DNA from: Lycium barbarum
Taxonomy: Eukaryota; Streptophyta; Magnoliopsida; Solanales; Solanaceae
DNA: 64,000 bases
Direction of reading: 5' to 3'
Assembly (NCBI RefSeq): GCF_019175385.1
Contig: NC_083348.1
Span: 2,619,001 to 2,683,000, forward strand
Shown: positions 10,309 to 22,029 of the stretch, piece by piece
Position numbering within the stretch: position 1 is the first letter of the stretch
Layout of the letters: the number at the start of each line of letters is the position of its first letter
The notes under the pieces: model-generated
Databases searched by the model: none
The model's input: only the letters and a program-made list of their open reading frames with translations
What the model was told of the DNA's origin: nothing
Position numbers and translations under genes: made by a program

Positions 10309-11782
10309 ATGGCAAGGCGAGGTCGGGGAAGGCCTCAGAAGGATTAGCCCAAATCGCCAGAAATGAGTGACATAGTAAGTGCAAATGGAACCCTACCCAA
10401 ATCATCGGCGGCGACGGCATCGGGAAGGATTAGCCCAATACCTATTCCTACGGTGGTAGAGGTGGGGACTACGAATTCTATACTAACAACAGAGGAGGAG
10501 ATTGAGGTAACAATTGCATAACCGGACGGAAATGCACCAATACAGGAACAACAGGGAGCCCAGATTATGGAGGATACGGAAAATGGAAAGAACAAAGCTT
10601 GGGTTAGCTTATTTGCGAAGAATCGCACTGCAACCTCAGGGCTCCCACTGTCCTACATCCCTCCCACGATGATTAATAGGATGATTAATAGGAAACCTAT
10701 GGTGGTTCTGGAGGAAGATGAGCTCGTGAAGAAGACAGAGGAATGGCAGAATGCTTTGATTGTGTATGTGGTAGGTGAAACTCCATCTTACACCTACATA
10801 AAAAACTACATAGCAAGGTTTTGGAATTCGGTTGCAGAACCAGCCATCTATAAACATGATGATGGATTTTACATTGTTAAATTTCAAAACTAAGAGGATA
10901 GGGATGAGATTTTATATGCTGGGCCTTGCTCTATAAATAGTAGACCTCTTATCTGAAAGCATGGACGCTAGATTTTGATTTCAAGCCGGATCTTCCTCAT
11001 ACCATGCCGGTTTGGGTGAGGTTTCCTTATCTCCCTCTGAATTGCTGGGAGCCGGGTACCTTAAGCAAATTTGCAAGTCGACTAGGAAACCCCCTTTACG
11101 CAGATGAATGTACTGCAAGACAAAGGTGACCTATGCTAGAGTATTGACTGATATGAATGTGATCCAAGATTTTCCTACTATAATTGAAGTGGTGGATCCA
11201 AATGGAAGAGTATTTCAGCAGGACGTGGAATATGATTGGAAACCTCTTTTTTGCAAGATCTGTCTTAAACATGGGCATGAATGCAAACCTGAGGAGGTAA
11301 AGAGCAAGACACAACAGGGAAATAGACAGCAAGGAAATAGACAGGGGTTCAGAGGAAGGCAAAGGGATATAGAGAAACAACGGCATACTAAACAAATTCA
11401 GACAGAGGCAGCAGGAAACGTAATAGAATATGCCATGAGCTTAGATGCTGGAACTGTTCCAGAGTCCATACACAATTTGGACCCAACCCTAGAAGAGGAA
11501 AAATCAGCCACTACAATGAAGGATAAAGGGAAACAACATAAACAAAACCAGCTTACTACTCAAAGGGAAACTACCACCCCTGACAGGGCAACTAGTGCAA
11601 CACAAAGAACGGTGAGACTTGGTACAACTTCATATGCTACATTAGTTAAACAGAGACCACATCCAATGGGGGATACAACATTAAGAGTTAGCAACAATCT
11701 TTCACCACTAAATGAGGTAAGCTTGGGACTTGAGAAGGCAGATGAACCTCTTGATGTGAGGAATAAAAAAATTAGTCAATGA
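10309..11782 (+). pseudogene. LINE ORF1 (DUF4283 and CCHC-type zinc knuckle)
   Basis: The likely start is ATG at 10309 (MARRGRGRPQK). The open stretch 10567-10893 is in the same frame, with stops between. It carries a DUF4283-like region (EEWQNALIVYVVGE, FWNSVAEPAIYKHDDGFYIV). After a frame change, 11108-11782 gives RVFQQDVEYDWKPLFCKICL followed by KHGHEC, the degenerate zinc knuckle of plant L1 ORF1 proteins, and then a polar Gln/Thr-rich tail. ORF1 proteins bind the LINE RNA. The stop (TGA, 11780-11782) overlaps the ORF2 start. Confidence 0.8.
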
Positions 11783-14700
11783 ATTGGCTAATATGGAATG
11801 TGAGGGGCATGAATAGGCCCTTCAGACAAAAGGAGCTTAGGAATTACTTAAATAAACAAAAGATTAATCTTGCTAGTATATTAGAAACTAAAGTAAAACA
11901 ATTCAATTTCAATAAGAGTGTAGCACAGATAGGACATGGCTGGAGTTATGCACATAATTATTTTGAGGCTAAGAATGGTAGGATATGGTTGTTATGGAAG
12001 GATGCTGACATAGGAGTAACTATTGAAGAGGTGAACGCTCAATACATACAAGCCAAAATTAATGACAGGGCCACTGATTTTCATTGTTACTTGACTATAG
12101 TATATGGTAAGAACACTATTGAGGAGAGGAAGAGTTTGTGGGATGGGATAACCAGATTGGCGGCTAGCATAACTACCCCTTGGTGCATCAGTGGGGATTT
12201 TAATTATCTACTACTATGTTCAGACAAAATCGGGGGCAGGGAAAGCTCATGAGACAAGGTATCTACAACAGATGATAGACACTCTGAATCTTGCTAGCAT
12301 GAAGCATCTGGGAGGTTGTACACATGGTCAAATGGACATGTATGGATCACCATTGATAAAGCACTATGTAATGATTCATGGGTCATACATAATGGGCACC
12401 TTACTGCACATTTTAGAGAAAATAGTTTTTCTGATCATTCACCCATCCACATTGAACATACCAGACCTAATGGAGGAGCCAAACGACTATTTCGTTTCCT
12501 GAATATTCTTGCTGAGCATGATGATTTTATGGAGACAGTGGGCACCATAGGGAGCACACAGGTGCAGGGAAGTGCCACGTACAGGGTATGGTAAAAGCTT
12601 AAGCTTTGTAAAGAGCCACTGGAAATTTTAATGCACACTCACATGGGAAGTCTGGATAGAAGAGTGCAAGAGCAAGAGAGAGGCTGCAAATAATTCAAGC
12701 AGAGGTGACCCAAAAAATGAATAATGTTTTGGATCAGGGACTTGCACAACAGGAGAAGGAAGCTTTAGCAAACTTGCAAAGATGGTCAGAACTTCAAGAG
12801 AGGACCCTAAAACAGAAATTAAAAGCACACTGGATCAATTATGGGGATGAAAATAATAAGTATTTTTTTTGCATGTATGAAAGCCATATCCAGTTCAAAC
12901 AACATATCTGTACTTAAAGATGGGTCAGGGAAAACACTATTCTAACATGAAGAGATAGCAAATGAAATTCTGAACTTCTATAAGGGTTTACTTGGGTCTC
13001 AGGCAGAGCAACTCCCAGCTATTGATGTAAGAGTGATGAGGAATGGACCTAGACTATCTCCAGCACAACAAAGAGACCTATGTGCACCTGTAACACAAAT
13101 GGAGATTAAGAGAGCATTATTTGATATTGATGAGAATAAGCACCAGGAATTGACGGGTTTAACTCTTGTTTCTTCAAGAAGGCATGGGATACAGTTCAAG
13201 ATGATATGTGTAAGGCAGTGCAGGAATTTTTTCTGCGAAATAAACTTCTAAGAGCTATAAACAACACTGTTGTGACCTTGATTCCAAAAACTTCTCACCC
13301 TGAGACAGTTAGGGATTTCGGGCCAATATCTTGTTGTTCCACCATATATAAGATCATCAAAGGTGATATCTAACAGCATTAGGGGAGTTATTGATGTACT
13401 GGTAGGTCTAAACCAATCAGATTTCATACCAGGGAGAGCTATATATGATACATCTTGATTAATCATGAGTTAGTCAAAGGGTATACAAGGAAGAAAATTT
13501 CACCTAGATGTATGATCAAAGTGGATATCCAGTAGGCTTATTATTTAGTTGAATGGCGTTTCATCCAACAAGTACTGATAGAATTGGGGTTTCCTGAACA
13601 GATGGTGAGATGGATCATGTTGTGTGTGCAAACTGTCAGCTACAGCTTTCAAATTAATGGTATTCTCTCAGATAACATGGTGGCTAGAAGAGGGTTGAGA
13701 CAAGGGGACCCCATATCCCCCTACTTGTTTGTGCTACTTATGGAATATCTGAACAGATGCCTCAATACACTGAAAGAGGAGCCTGATTTTAATTATCATC
13801 CAAGGTGCCAAGGACTGGGGATTACTCACTTATGTTTTGCTGATAACCTCCTCATGTTCACAAGAGGAGATATAGGATCTGTCCAAATATTGAAAGATAG
13901 GTTTGCTATGTTCTTTGAAGCTTCAGGGTTGAAAGTCAACTTAAACAAAAGTCAAGTATACTTTGGTGGTGTGGATAATGATACAAAGGAAGCAATTATA
14001 TCCCTGCTTGGGTATGAGATTGGTGAGCTATCTTTCAAATATTTGGGGGTGCCATTATCTACAAAAAAACTCACTATAGCCCAATGTCAACCTTTGGTGG
14101 ATAAGATAACAGCTAGAATCACATCATGGATGGCTAGAGGAATGTCCTATGCAGGTAGAGTTCAGATGATTAGATCAGTACTATTTGTTATTCGGACATA
14201 CTGGTCTCAGCTTTTTCGTTTGCCCCAAAAAGTGATCAAACTCATTGAAGCAACATGCAGAAGCTACCTATGGACAGGAGAGGCAACTATATCAAGGAGG
14301 GTACTCGTAACTTGGGAAAAAGTTTTCCTTCACAAAGGTGCAGGGGGTTTGAATTTCATTAATCTGAAGATATGGAACCAATCAACAATATGTAAACTAT
14401 TATGGGCTCTCAGTTAACAAAAGGAGAAGTTATGGATCACCGGGGTGCAAACATACTACATCAAGAAACAAGACTGGCTAACAATGGAGCCTCCTAGGCA
14501 GGCAACATGGATGATTCGGAAGATCTTTCACATGAGGAAATTTTGGCCAATGCTTGCAAGTCAACAACAACTACAAGACAGAGGTAAATTTCAGATCAAG
14601 TGTGCTTACAAAATACTGAGAGGGGCTGTCACAACTGTTCCATGGAGAGGACTAGTGTGCCATAATGTGGCCTGTCCAAAACATGTGTTCATACTATGGT

Positions 14701-15120
14701 TGGCACTCCTTGGTAGAATGAGAACAAAAGATATGCTGTTAAAATGGGGTATGAGAATTAATAGCACTTGTGTATTGTGCAACAACCAGCCTGAGACCAT
14801 TGACCATCTTTATTTTGAGTGCACATAGTCTCATGAAATATGGCTGAGGATATTGCAATGGTTGGGTTGACAGAGGACTATCTTAGATTGGGGGAGAGAA
14901 TGGAATTGTGTTCAGCAACATAGCAAGTCAAAAAATCCTAGAAATGTGCTGCTGAAAGCTTGCTTTGCAATAGTGGTATATGAAGTTTGGTGCGAAAGGA
15001 ACTCTAGAGTATTTCAAAGCAAAACAGTCACCATGGATAAGATGATACATATGATACAAACTAATATGTGCATACAAGTTAGGGAAAATAGGAACTTGTT
15101 TGATACTATTTGTTCTTTAT
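11779..15120 (+). pseudogene. LINE ORF2: endonuclease, reverse transcriptase, zf-RVT
   Basis: The AP-endonuclease domain starts MNWLIWNVRGMNRPFRQKEL, with ETK and CISGDFN motifs and, after a frameshift, SDHSP near 12437. The reverse transcriptase is at about 13260-14000: RRGLRQGDPISPYLFVLLM, then CFADNLLMFTRGD, where the catalytic FADD box has become FADN (AAC at 13845-13847). The C-terminal zf-RVT region is at about 14590-14870 (ACPKHVFILWLALLGRMRTK, CVLCNNQPETIDHLYFECT). Frame changes near 12250, 12590, 12915 and 13250, and stops such as those at 14415 and 14826, make it non-functional. Confidence 0.85.
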
Positions 15121-15240
15121 AGGTTATGTTTGTTTGGAGATAGAGGAGACTTGTAGGTGAAATGAGATGGGCAATCGGGATGTGGTGTGCTCTGGTTATG
15201 TACAGTGACTACTTGGTGATTAATAAAATATTTGTTAATT

Positions 15241-16020
15241 GCCAAACATAAATACATATATAAATTAAAAAAATATTAAATATTGATATAATATCAACAC
15301 AATGATTTAAATATACTAAAAATCTACAACCAAAACAAAATTCAAAATCATTCCACAATTTATAAAAGTCCATGTCATACGTGGAAGCTAACTTTATACT
15401 ACGTAAAATAAAATAAAAGAATTCTTAATTAAAAATTAATGGATTAATGAGGATTATACTTGGTAATATGTATTTATGGTAGGAATATTTGTCTTGAAAA
15501 AATAATTTTTTGCTTCTCCCCAACCGCAGAAAAACTGCTTCTGCTTCTATTTAAAAGTAGTTTTACTAATTGGCCAAATAGCTCAAATATCCCAAATAAG
15601 TGCTTTTTCTCCCAAAAAAAAAAAAACGCTTTTGACCTCAAAATGCTAGGCCAAATAGACTCTTAATCTTGAAGACACAAAAATCACAGAGTAGAACCAC
15701 TAAAAAAAAAGGTTTCTAGGCGTTACTATTACTATTAATTAATAATTAATAATTAATGATAAAATAAATAATTAATGATAAAATAAGTAAGAAGAAATGC
15801 ACTTAGTAACTGCATAATGGAGATATCTATATATTGGGTCTTGGGTGTTTGCGTTTGGGTATTTGAATTTGATACTTCTCCCCTTTACAAGTTTGAGGAG
15901 GAGGAGCAATATGTGGTCGTGGTTGGGGGAGGTTAAGAACTTTAACAACTCTCTCTCTTTTTTTTTTTTTTTTTTTTTTTGCGTTTTTGTTTATTTTATA
16001 TTTTATATCTCTTACGTTCA
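15241..16020. other. AT-rich spacer with a T23 run
   Basis: No gene is visible. It may include the right part of a MITE (about 15510-15666) and a run of 23 T at 15958-15980 just before the truncated RTE copy. Confidence 0.5.
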
Positions 16021-18010
16021 AAAGATGAAAGTTGCCGAGATGAGAATGTTAAGATGGATGTGTGGGTACACTAGGAGGTACAAGATTAGGAATGAGGCTA
16101 TCCGGGACAAGATGGGAGCAGCCCCAGTGGAAGATAAGATGCGGGAAGCGAGACTGAGATGGTTTGGGCATGTGAAGAGGAGAGACACAGATAGGGCTGT
16201 TCACGGTTTTGGTTAAAACCAGAACCAAACCGAAAATTTAACCAAACCGAATAAAAAAACCGACATTTGATTTGGTTTGGTTATGGTTATATTAAAAAAT
16301 AACCGAATCAAACCGATAAATTATATACATAAATTTTATAATTATTTATATGCATAATATTAGTTTTTCATAAATAATTATAAATATTTTATACCTTTTA
16401 ATCATTAATTTGATTTTTGGTCTACTTATTTCACATGATTGTTTAAGGCCCATGTTTTTAAGAATATGTACAAGCTCATTTCTTTAAGTCTTTTAACTCT
16501 TTAAGTGTTAAATGTAAACCTACTAACAGAAGCTCACGTTAGAGTCTAATGTCTTTAACTTAAATTTTTAGCCTTTCTTTGTCAGCCATTTGATTTTAGG
16601 TTGTTTCTTTTTTTTCCCGAATTTATACCTTTCTTTTTTCTTGTCTGAATGGGTCCTAAACTTCTAATATTTTTCATGTGAAAAGGACAGAGGTTGTAGA
16701 TTTTGAGGTTCCTATAGAAGATACTTCAGTAACATCAGCATTTGATGTAACTCAAGCACATGGTAATGCCCTAATACATCTTCCGTGGGTAATCCTCCTA
16801 AAAGGCAGAAAAGAACAACTCTTTGTAGTCGAGATCCTAGCCCTGGGGATAATGATAGAAAAGCATTTGAAGTTTGGGATCATTACACAAAGTGTTTTTA
16901 ATAAAATGGGAGAATTGAGGACAAAATGCAAGTATTGCCCCAAAGTTTGGGATCGTTACACAATGTTTTTTTATTTCATATATTTTCATTTTAATTTTAG
17001 GTAGTCTTTATGTTTAATTAATATGTATGTTTGTAACAACAACTAAAAGCTCCTATGCTCTACTTTATTTCCAGGTATGTGTATTAAGATGACAAAAATG
17101 GTGCAGCCACTACTTAGTTAGTTTTAGCTCTATATGTAATAGTTTAGCAACTTTGGGTAACTTGAGTATGACACTATTACTAATAGTGAAAATATTTCTA
17201 TGATGTATGTTCCAACTTAAACGATAAATAAATGTTATCGTTTGAACAAAAAAAAAACATGTGTTTTTCAACTTTTTAATGTTTTACTGATAAGTCTCAT
17301 GGCTGCTAGTCATAAACCGAAAAATCTAACCAAACCGAACCAAACCGTCAATAACCAAACCGGTGGTTATTATTTTATTTGGTTTGGTTATGGTTTTAGA
17401 CATTTAAAAACTGACTAAATTGGTTTGGTTATGGTTTTAATCAATAACCGACCCAAACCGAACCATGAACACCCCTAGACACAGATGTCCCAGTGCAGAG
17501 GTGTGAGAGGTTGGCCATGGATGGTTTTAGAAGAGGTAGGGGTAGGCCGAAGAAGTATTTGGAAGAGGTGATTAGACATAACATGACACAGTTACAGCTT
17601 ACCGAAGATATGACCTTAGATATGAGGGTATAGAGGACTCACATTAGGGTAGAAGGCTAGTAGATAGTTTTGTTTATCCTTTCATACTAGTAGTCGCATT
17701 ATTGCTATAGTTTCTTTTGCTTGGATTTCTACTACTATCTATTATTTTCTGTACTTTGATTATCTTATTTTATCTGTGGTAGCTACTATCCCTTTGCAAA
17801 CTGCTTCATCATGGCTTAGTCGCTTTTGTTATTTTCATTTCTATATCGCTTTGAATTCTTGGCCTTATCTGACCTCTTTTTATGCTTTCTATTGAGCCGA
17901 GGGTCTTTCGGAAACAGCCGTCCTACCTTGGTAGGAGTAAGTTCTTCGTACACTCTACCCTCCCCAGACCCCACGTTGGGGGATTTCACTTGGTTCTTGT
18001 TGTTATTGTA
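16021..18010 (+). mobile_element. 5'-truncated RTE-type LINE 3' end, split by a hAT element
   Basis: The left piece (16024-16191) translates [40 protein letters not shown] and [15 protein letters not shown]. The right piece (17486 onward) continues with [24 protein letters not shown] residues and [18 protein letters not shown], the usual C-terminus of plant RTE reverse transcriptases. The 3' region ends GAGCCGAGGGTCTTTCGGAA, CCTCCCCAGACCCCACG and TTGTTGTTATTG. The 5' truncation near 16020 is typical of LINE copies. Confidence 0.82.
16192..17477. mobile_element. hAT DNA transposon with BED zinc-finger remnant
   Basis: The 1286-bp element begins TAGGGCTGTTCACGGTT and ends with the inverted counterpart (AACCATGAACACCCCTA). 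It is flanked by the 8-bp duplication GACACAGA (16184-16191 and 17478-17485), the hAT target size. Inside, near 16795-16965, two frames give PPKRQKRTT, VWDHYTK and GELRTKCKYCPKVWDRYT, which resemble the N-terminal BED zinc finger of hAT transposases. No catalytic region remains, so it is a non-autonomous internal-deletion derivative. Confidence 0.88.
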
Positions 18011-19077
18011 TAAGTGCTGTTCCTCTGTTTAATTTACTGATTATTATGGATTATTTTATATTGATTTTAGGCATTTTGCATAGGAAAGTAATTTGAAAAA
18101 GGTTTCAGGAGAATTCAACATCAACTGTTTCGGATAGGTATCTATTGGTCTTCTTTTTATATACTTTTATGTTTGATTTATTCTCTTCCTTTTTTTTTTG
18201 GCATTTTTTATTTTAATTAGATTATAAATTTGCTTTGTAGATTTGAAGATTGATTCTTGGATATGTATATCCTATTTTCGGGTATTTTCAGAATATTGAA
18301 AAGAACAAGCGAAGATTGAAGAGCTCAGCTTATGATATAAATATTTCTTTGGTCATGTATTTAAAAAAGACTACATAAGTTGATTGAAATACGCTAGTGA
18401 ATTTTATGCCGGAAAGTGACTATGCTGTTAAGAATGTGTAAGTAGTGCATGGAGAACAGAGAAAACATATATGTAATTTCTATTTATCTTCTTTTAATTC
18501 TTGAAAAAGTATTAGTGATAGTTAATTGCAATGGTGGTGAAATTGCTATGTAAATATATTCTAAAAAAGTAAGTTATATGTGACGACTCAAATGCAAATT
18601 TAGATTACAAATTTATGTAATACAATCTCTATTGTTCTTAATCAGGAATGATTTTAATTTTTCTTTTACATCGATGAGATTTTTGAAATGAGTACCATTT
18701 CGATGGATAGAAAATTAGAAAAAAGTGATGTTTGATTATTATAAAAGAAACCAATCAATATTGAGAAGAGAATTATATCTAGGAAAACAAATATTATGGT
18801 TGGAGAATATAAAGAAGACAAAATAGATCGAGAGTAATACTTCTTCAATTATATTCAAATTTTTAAGATGTGTCCATGATAATGCCAAGTCTTTTATACT
18901 TTATATTTATACTAAATATTTTAACCCTATACGCCCACATATACCACTCAAAGTTATGCTTTAATGTAATTTCTTTTTCCATCTGTCATTTTCCTTCCAC
19001 ATTTTAAAAAAAAAGTCCACTAGGCTTGTGAGCCTAGGACTGATTTTATAGTTTTTTCTCAACACAAAACCACATAA
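18011..19077. other. AT-rich spacer, nothing recognised
   Basis: No gene, repeat unit or terminal repeat is recognisable between the RTE tail and the target duplication of E1. Confidence 0.5.
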
Positions 19078-19511
19078 TGTCTTGTCACAACCTATTTTAG
19101 CCTAGGTCATGCGGGTACATACTATTCCCACCTCGGTAGGCCAACCCTTAACTCAACGTTCACAATCAATAATTATAATAAAATAGCGGAAGAAGTAAAA
19201 TGACGTAAGTCTCACAATATAATATAATATAGATAAGTGCGGAAGTAAATGAAACTACCCCAGTATCTGGTCTGGTCATACAAGAGCATCTAAATACGAA
19301 TACTAAGGTCTGAATAATAATACATAAATGTCTCAAATCATGTCTTGCAAGAAAAGTAAGACATAAGCAATAGAAGAGTTTTCGAGGTTAGCGGACGCCA
19401 TGCTCACCCTGGAAAACTCAAGTAGAAGCTGAAGAGTCGATCAACCACGAGTCAGAGAAGTAGATCCGTCCTGATACTCTGCATTTATAAAAGAATGCAG
19501 CAAGTGCAGGT

Positions 19512-19531
19512 CAGTACAAACAACAGTACTG
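19512..19531. promoter_or_regulatory. GTAC-core hairpin in the E1 3' LTR
   Basis: CAGTAC, an 8-nt loop and GTACTG form a 6-bp stem. The position relative to the LTR end is the same as in six other LTRs of the window (see findings). Confidence 0.6.
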
Positions 19532-20047
19532 GTAGGCATCATAGGTCGACTAAGCATAGTTAACACAATTCAGAAAAATAACGCAGATAAACAAGTAAAC
19601 CAATCACGCAAGGAACAATATAATCGTAACCGAGTATCCATCAACACCTATGTAAGTATCTAACCCCAATATAATAAGTCTGAGTATATCTAATCTTGGA
19701 ACAATCAACACAATAGAATCAACACACCACAATAGTCACAATACAATCATCACGACATCTCACTCAAGTCATAATGCAATGCAATACAATAGTGGTATGA
19801 ATGTGATGCCATGCCATGCTATGCAAATGAGATGTACACATGTACTCCGGACGGAAATATCGACGTCTCGGCAGCACAACCCAGTGTGACTCGCGAAGTC
19901 TGAGCGCCACCCGTCCCGGATCTTTGCCAAATAGACAGACGGAACCCTGGCTAGTTGCTCATAGGGGGAGTCTCACCGGAACCACTCTGGAGGACCCGCG
20001 GAGTCCATACACTACAATCGATTCCGGAATAACATCGAAATCGGCCA

Positions 20048-20335
20048 TGAAATAATGATGCCCGAATATAACCATCGGACATCGGCCTCCTCACAATCAC
20101 TCAAAAGAGTTGCCAAATATCAGTTTCAAAAATCAACGATCCCGAAATTGAACCTCGGACATCGACCTCCTCACAATCACTCAAGTAAAAGAGTTTATCA
20201 AGTATCAGTTTCATATAAACAACGATTCCGGAATGGATCTTCGGACATCGGCCTTTTTCACAATCGCTCAGGTAAAAGAGTTTATCAAATATCAGTTTCG
20301 CTCATCAACGATACCGGATATCGACCATGCATGAT
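20048..20335. repeat. 80-86-bp tandem repeat inside the E1 LTR
   Basis: Three copies carry TCGGACATCGGCC-type cores starting at about 20075, 20155 and 20241, each followed by TCACAATC and ATCAGTTTC words. A second, shorter repeat with GGGTATGCCAAC or GGGTACGCCAAC follows at about 20400-20545. Confidence 0.85.
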
Positions 20336-22029
20336 AATATGAGAGAATGCGAGCAATGCATATGTAAATCATCAACAAGCAAGATCAACATCACAAGTAC
20401 CTAAATGGGGTACGCCAACAATGCATCACATCACAATACCAACAGTGGGTATGCCAACATATATTAATAACTCAAGTACCAATAGCGGGTACGCCAACAA
20501 TGTATCAAAGTGCAAATACCGTCAACGGGTATGCCAATCCTATCCGAATCAGGACAACAAGCAACATTCGCTATCTACCAACTACACATGGCATCAAGCC
20601 AACATGATTAAACAATCAACACATATAACGGGGTGGCTAGTCCCAACACACATTAGGGCCCAACCTAAGGCAATGTCCATCCCAACTTCACATCTGAAGG
20701 TTCACATGCTATCTCCGACATCATAATCTAAATATGTGATTCACTATACTAAGTCTCACCAAAGGTAAACCATAACCTACCTGGACTGCCGAACCGCAAC
20801 ACCAATAAGTCACTCTATCGCCTTGTCCTTCCTCTGAAGCTCAGAACCAAAGTAGTCTAAGTATAATCGAATTCTAAATTAGAAATCATGAATAATGATA
20901 CTAATATTTCTATGATATCAATTAGGTCCATTTTAACCCTAGAAATTGGGAAAACGGGCCCACAAGGGCGAAACGAAGAATTCGCGGGTAAAATACCAAA
21001 TTGAATCCTAGGTAATCATAACCCAATCATTAATTGCTGATTTACCTTAAGAATCATCCCCAAATCTGATTTCTAGTAAAACCCCCAAATTAGGTATGAA
21101 CCCTAATTCTCCAAATCCGAAATTCAACGTTAAAAGTGGAAGATATGGGCTTACTAAGATTAGATTCATCACATTTTAGTATTAACATCATCAATTTTAT
21201 CAATTATAACCCTATGGAGAAGTCTCCCAAAACCCTTCTTCAAATTCTACTTCTAAGGGATTGAAAAGGGAAAGGATGATTCTAAGATGATAATGATTAA
21301 AGAGAAGTAGGTGATTAGACAAAACTTTACCACGAATAAATTCCTCAATTTATCCCTAAGAACAGCCTTCCCAAGCTCCAATATCGAGGTATGATATAAT
21401 GAGGGTCTAAGTCTTATTTTAAGACACATTTAATGAAATTCCCCTACCCGTGACCGCCACGGCGAAGGGAGTGCCGCTACAGCAGCGCTGCTCCGGCGTC
21501 TGGGACATTGCTGCAGCGGTGAGGCCATTTTTCCCATAACTGCCCCAGCGGTTACTACACCGCCATAGCGGTACCGCTGGGGCGGCTCTGGTGCCACCGT
21601 TGCGGGCACCAGACACCAGAAATCCCCAATTTTTCTAAGTATTCTATCGAATTTTCGGGTTATTCCCAAGGCCATCTGCTCATACCCCGACCACCTAAAA
21701 TCATACAAAAATACACTGCGAATGCACTCGTGGTCTCAAAATTTGCAACGGAGGCCCCGTTGACCAAGTCAACGACTGGTGCCTACGTTCTATTTCCCGT
21801 CCAAAGTCCCGAAATACACCTCAATGCATTGGGAACCGAACCAATACACATACATGTTCTAAGTAACCCTCTGGACCTCTCGGAGTTGATGAAACTCCGG
21901 AAAAGGTTCGTTGCCTAAAAGTCAACCTCGGGTCAAAAGTGAGTCAAAACAATGCTCGGAAGTGGCGAAAGTGCCAAAAGAGCTATAATGACCAAACGGG
22001 TCATTACATCAGATACCAATTGAACCGTT

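Larger units (their letters stand above)
10261..15240 (+). mobile_element. L1-type non-LTR retrotransposon (LINE)
   Basis: It has a 5' untranslated start, an ORF1 nucleic-acid-binding protein, an ORF2 with endonuclease, reverse transcriptase and a C-terminal zf-RVT region, and a short 3' region with AATAAA near 15222. It is full length in domain content but carries many stops and frameshifts. Neither a target duplication nor a clear poly(A) tail was found. The left limit is placed just before the GCACCACAACCTTCATCC leader. Confidence 0.85.
19083..22008 (-). repeat. E1 3' LTR (2926 bp)
   Basis: On the minus strand it starts TGTAATGACCCGTTTGG and ends TAGGTTGTGACA. Its first half matches the 5' LTR remnant at 38494-39949. 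It contains a GC-palindrome cluster (about 21430-21605), a donor-like GTAAAG near 21330, tandem repeats (20048-20335 and about 20400-20560) and a CAGTAC/GTACTG hairpin (19512-19531) 438 bp from its 3' end. Confidence 0.88.

Noticed and set aside
10344..10628. 94-codon minus-strand open stretch
   Set aside because: Antisense to LINE ORF1, which explains the sequence better.
16678..17004. 108-codon open stretch inside the hAT element taken as a gene
   Set aside because: The BED-finger similarity is split over two frames, so this frame is only part of a transposase remnant.
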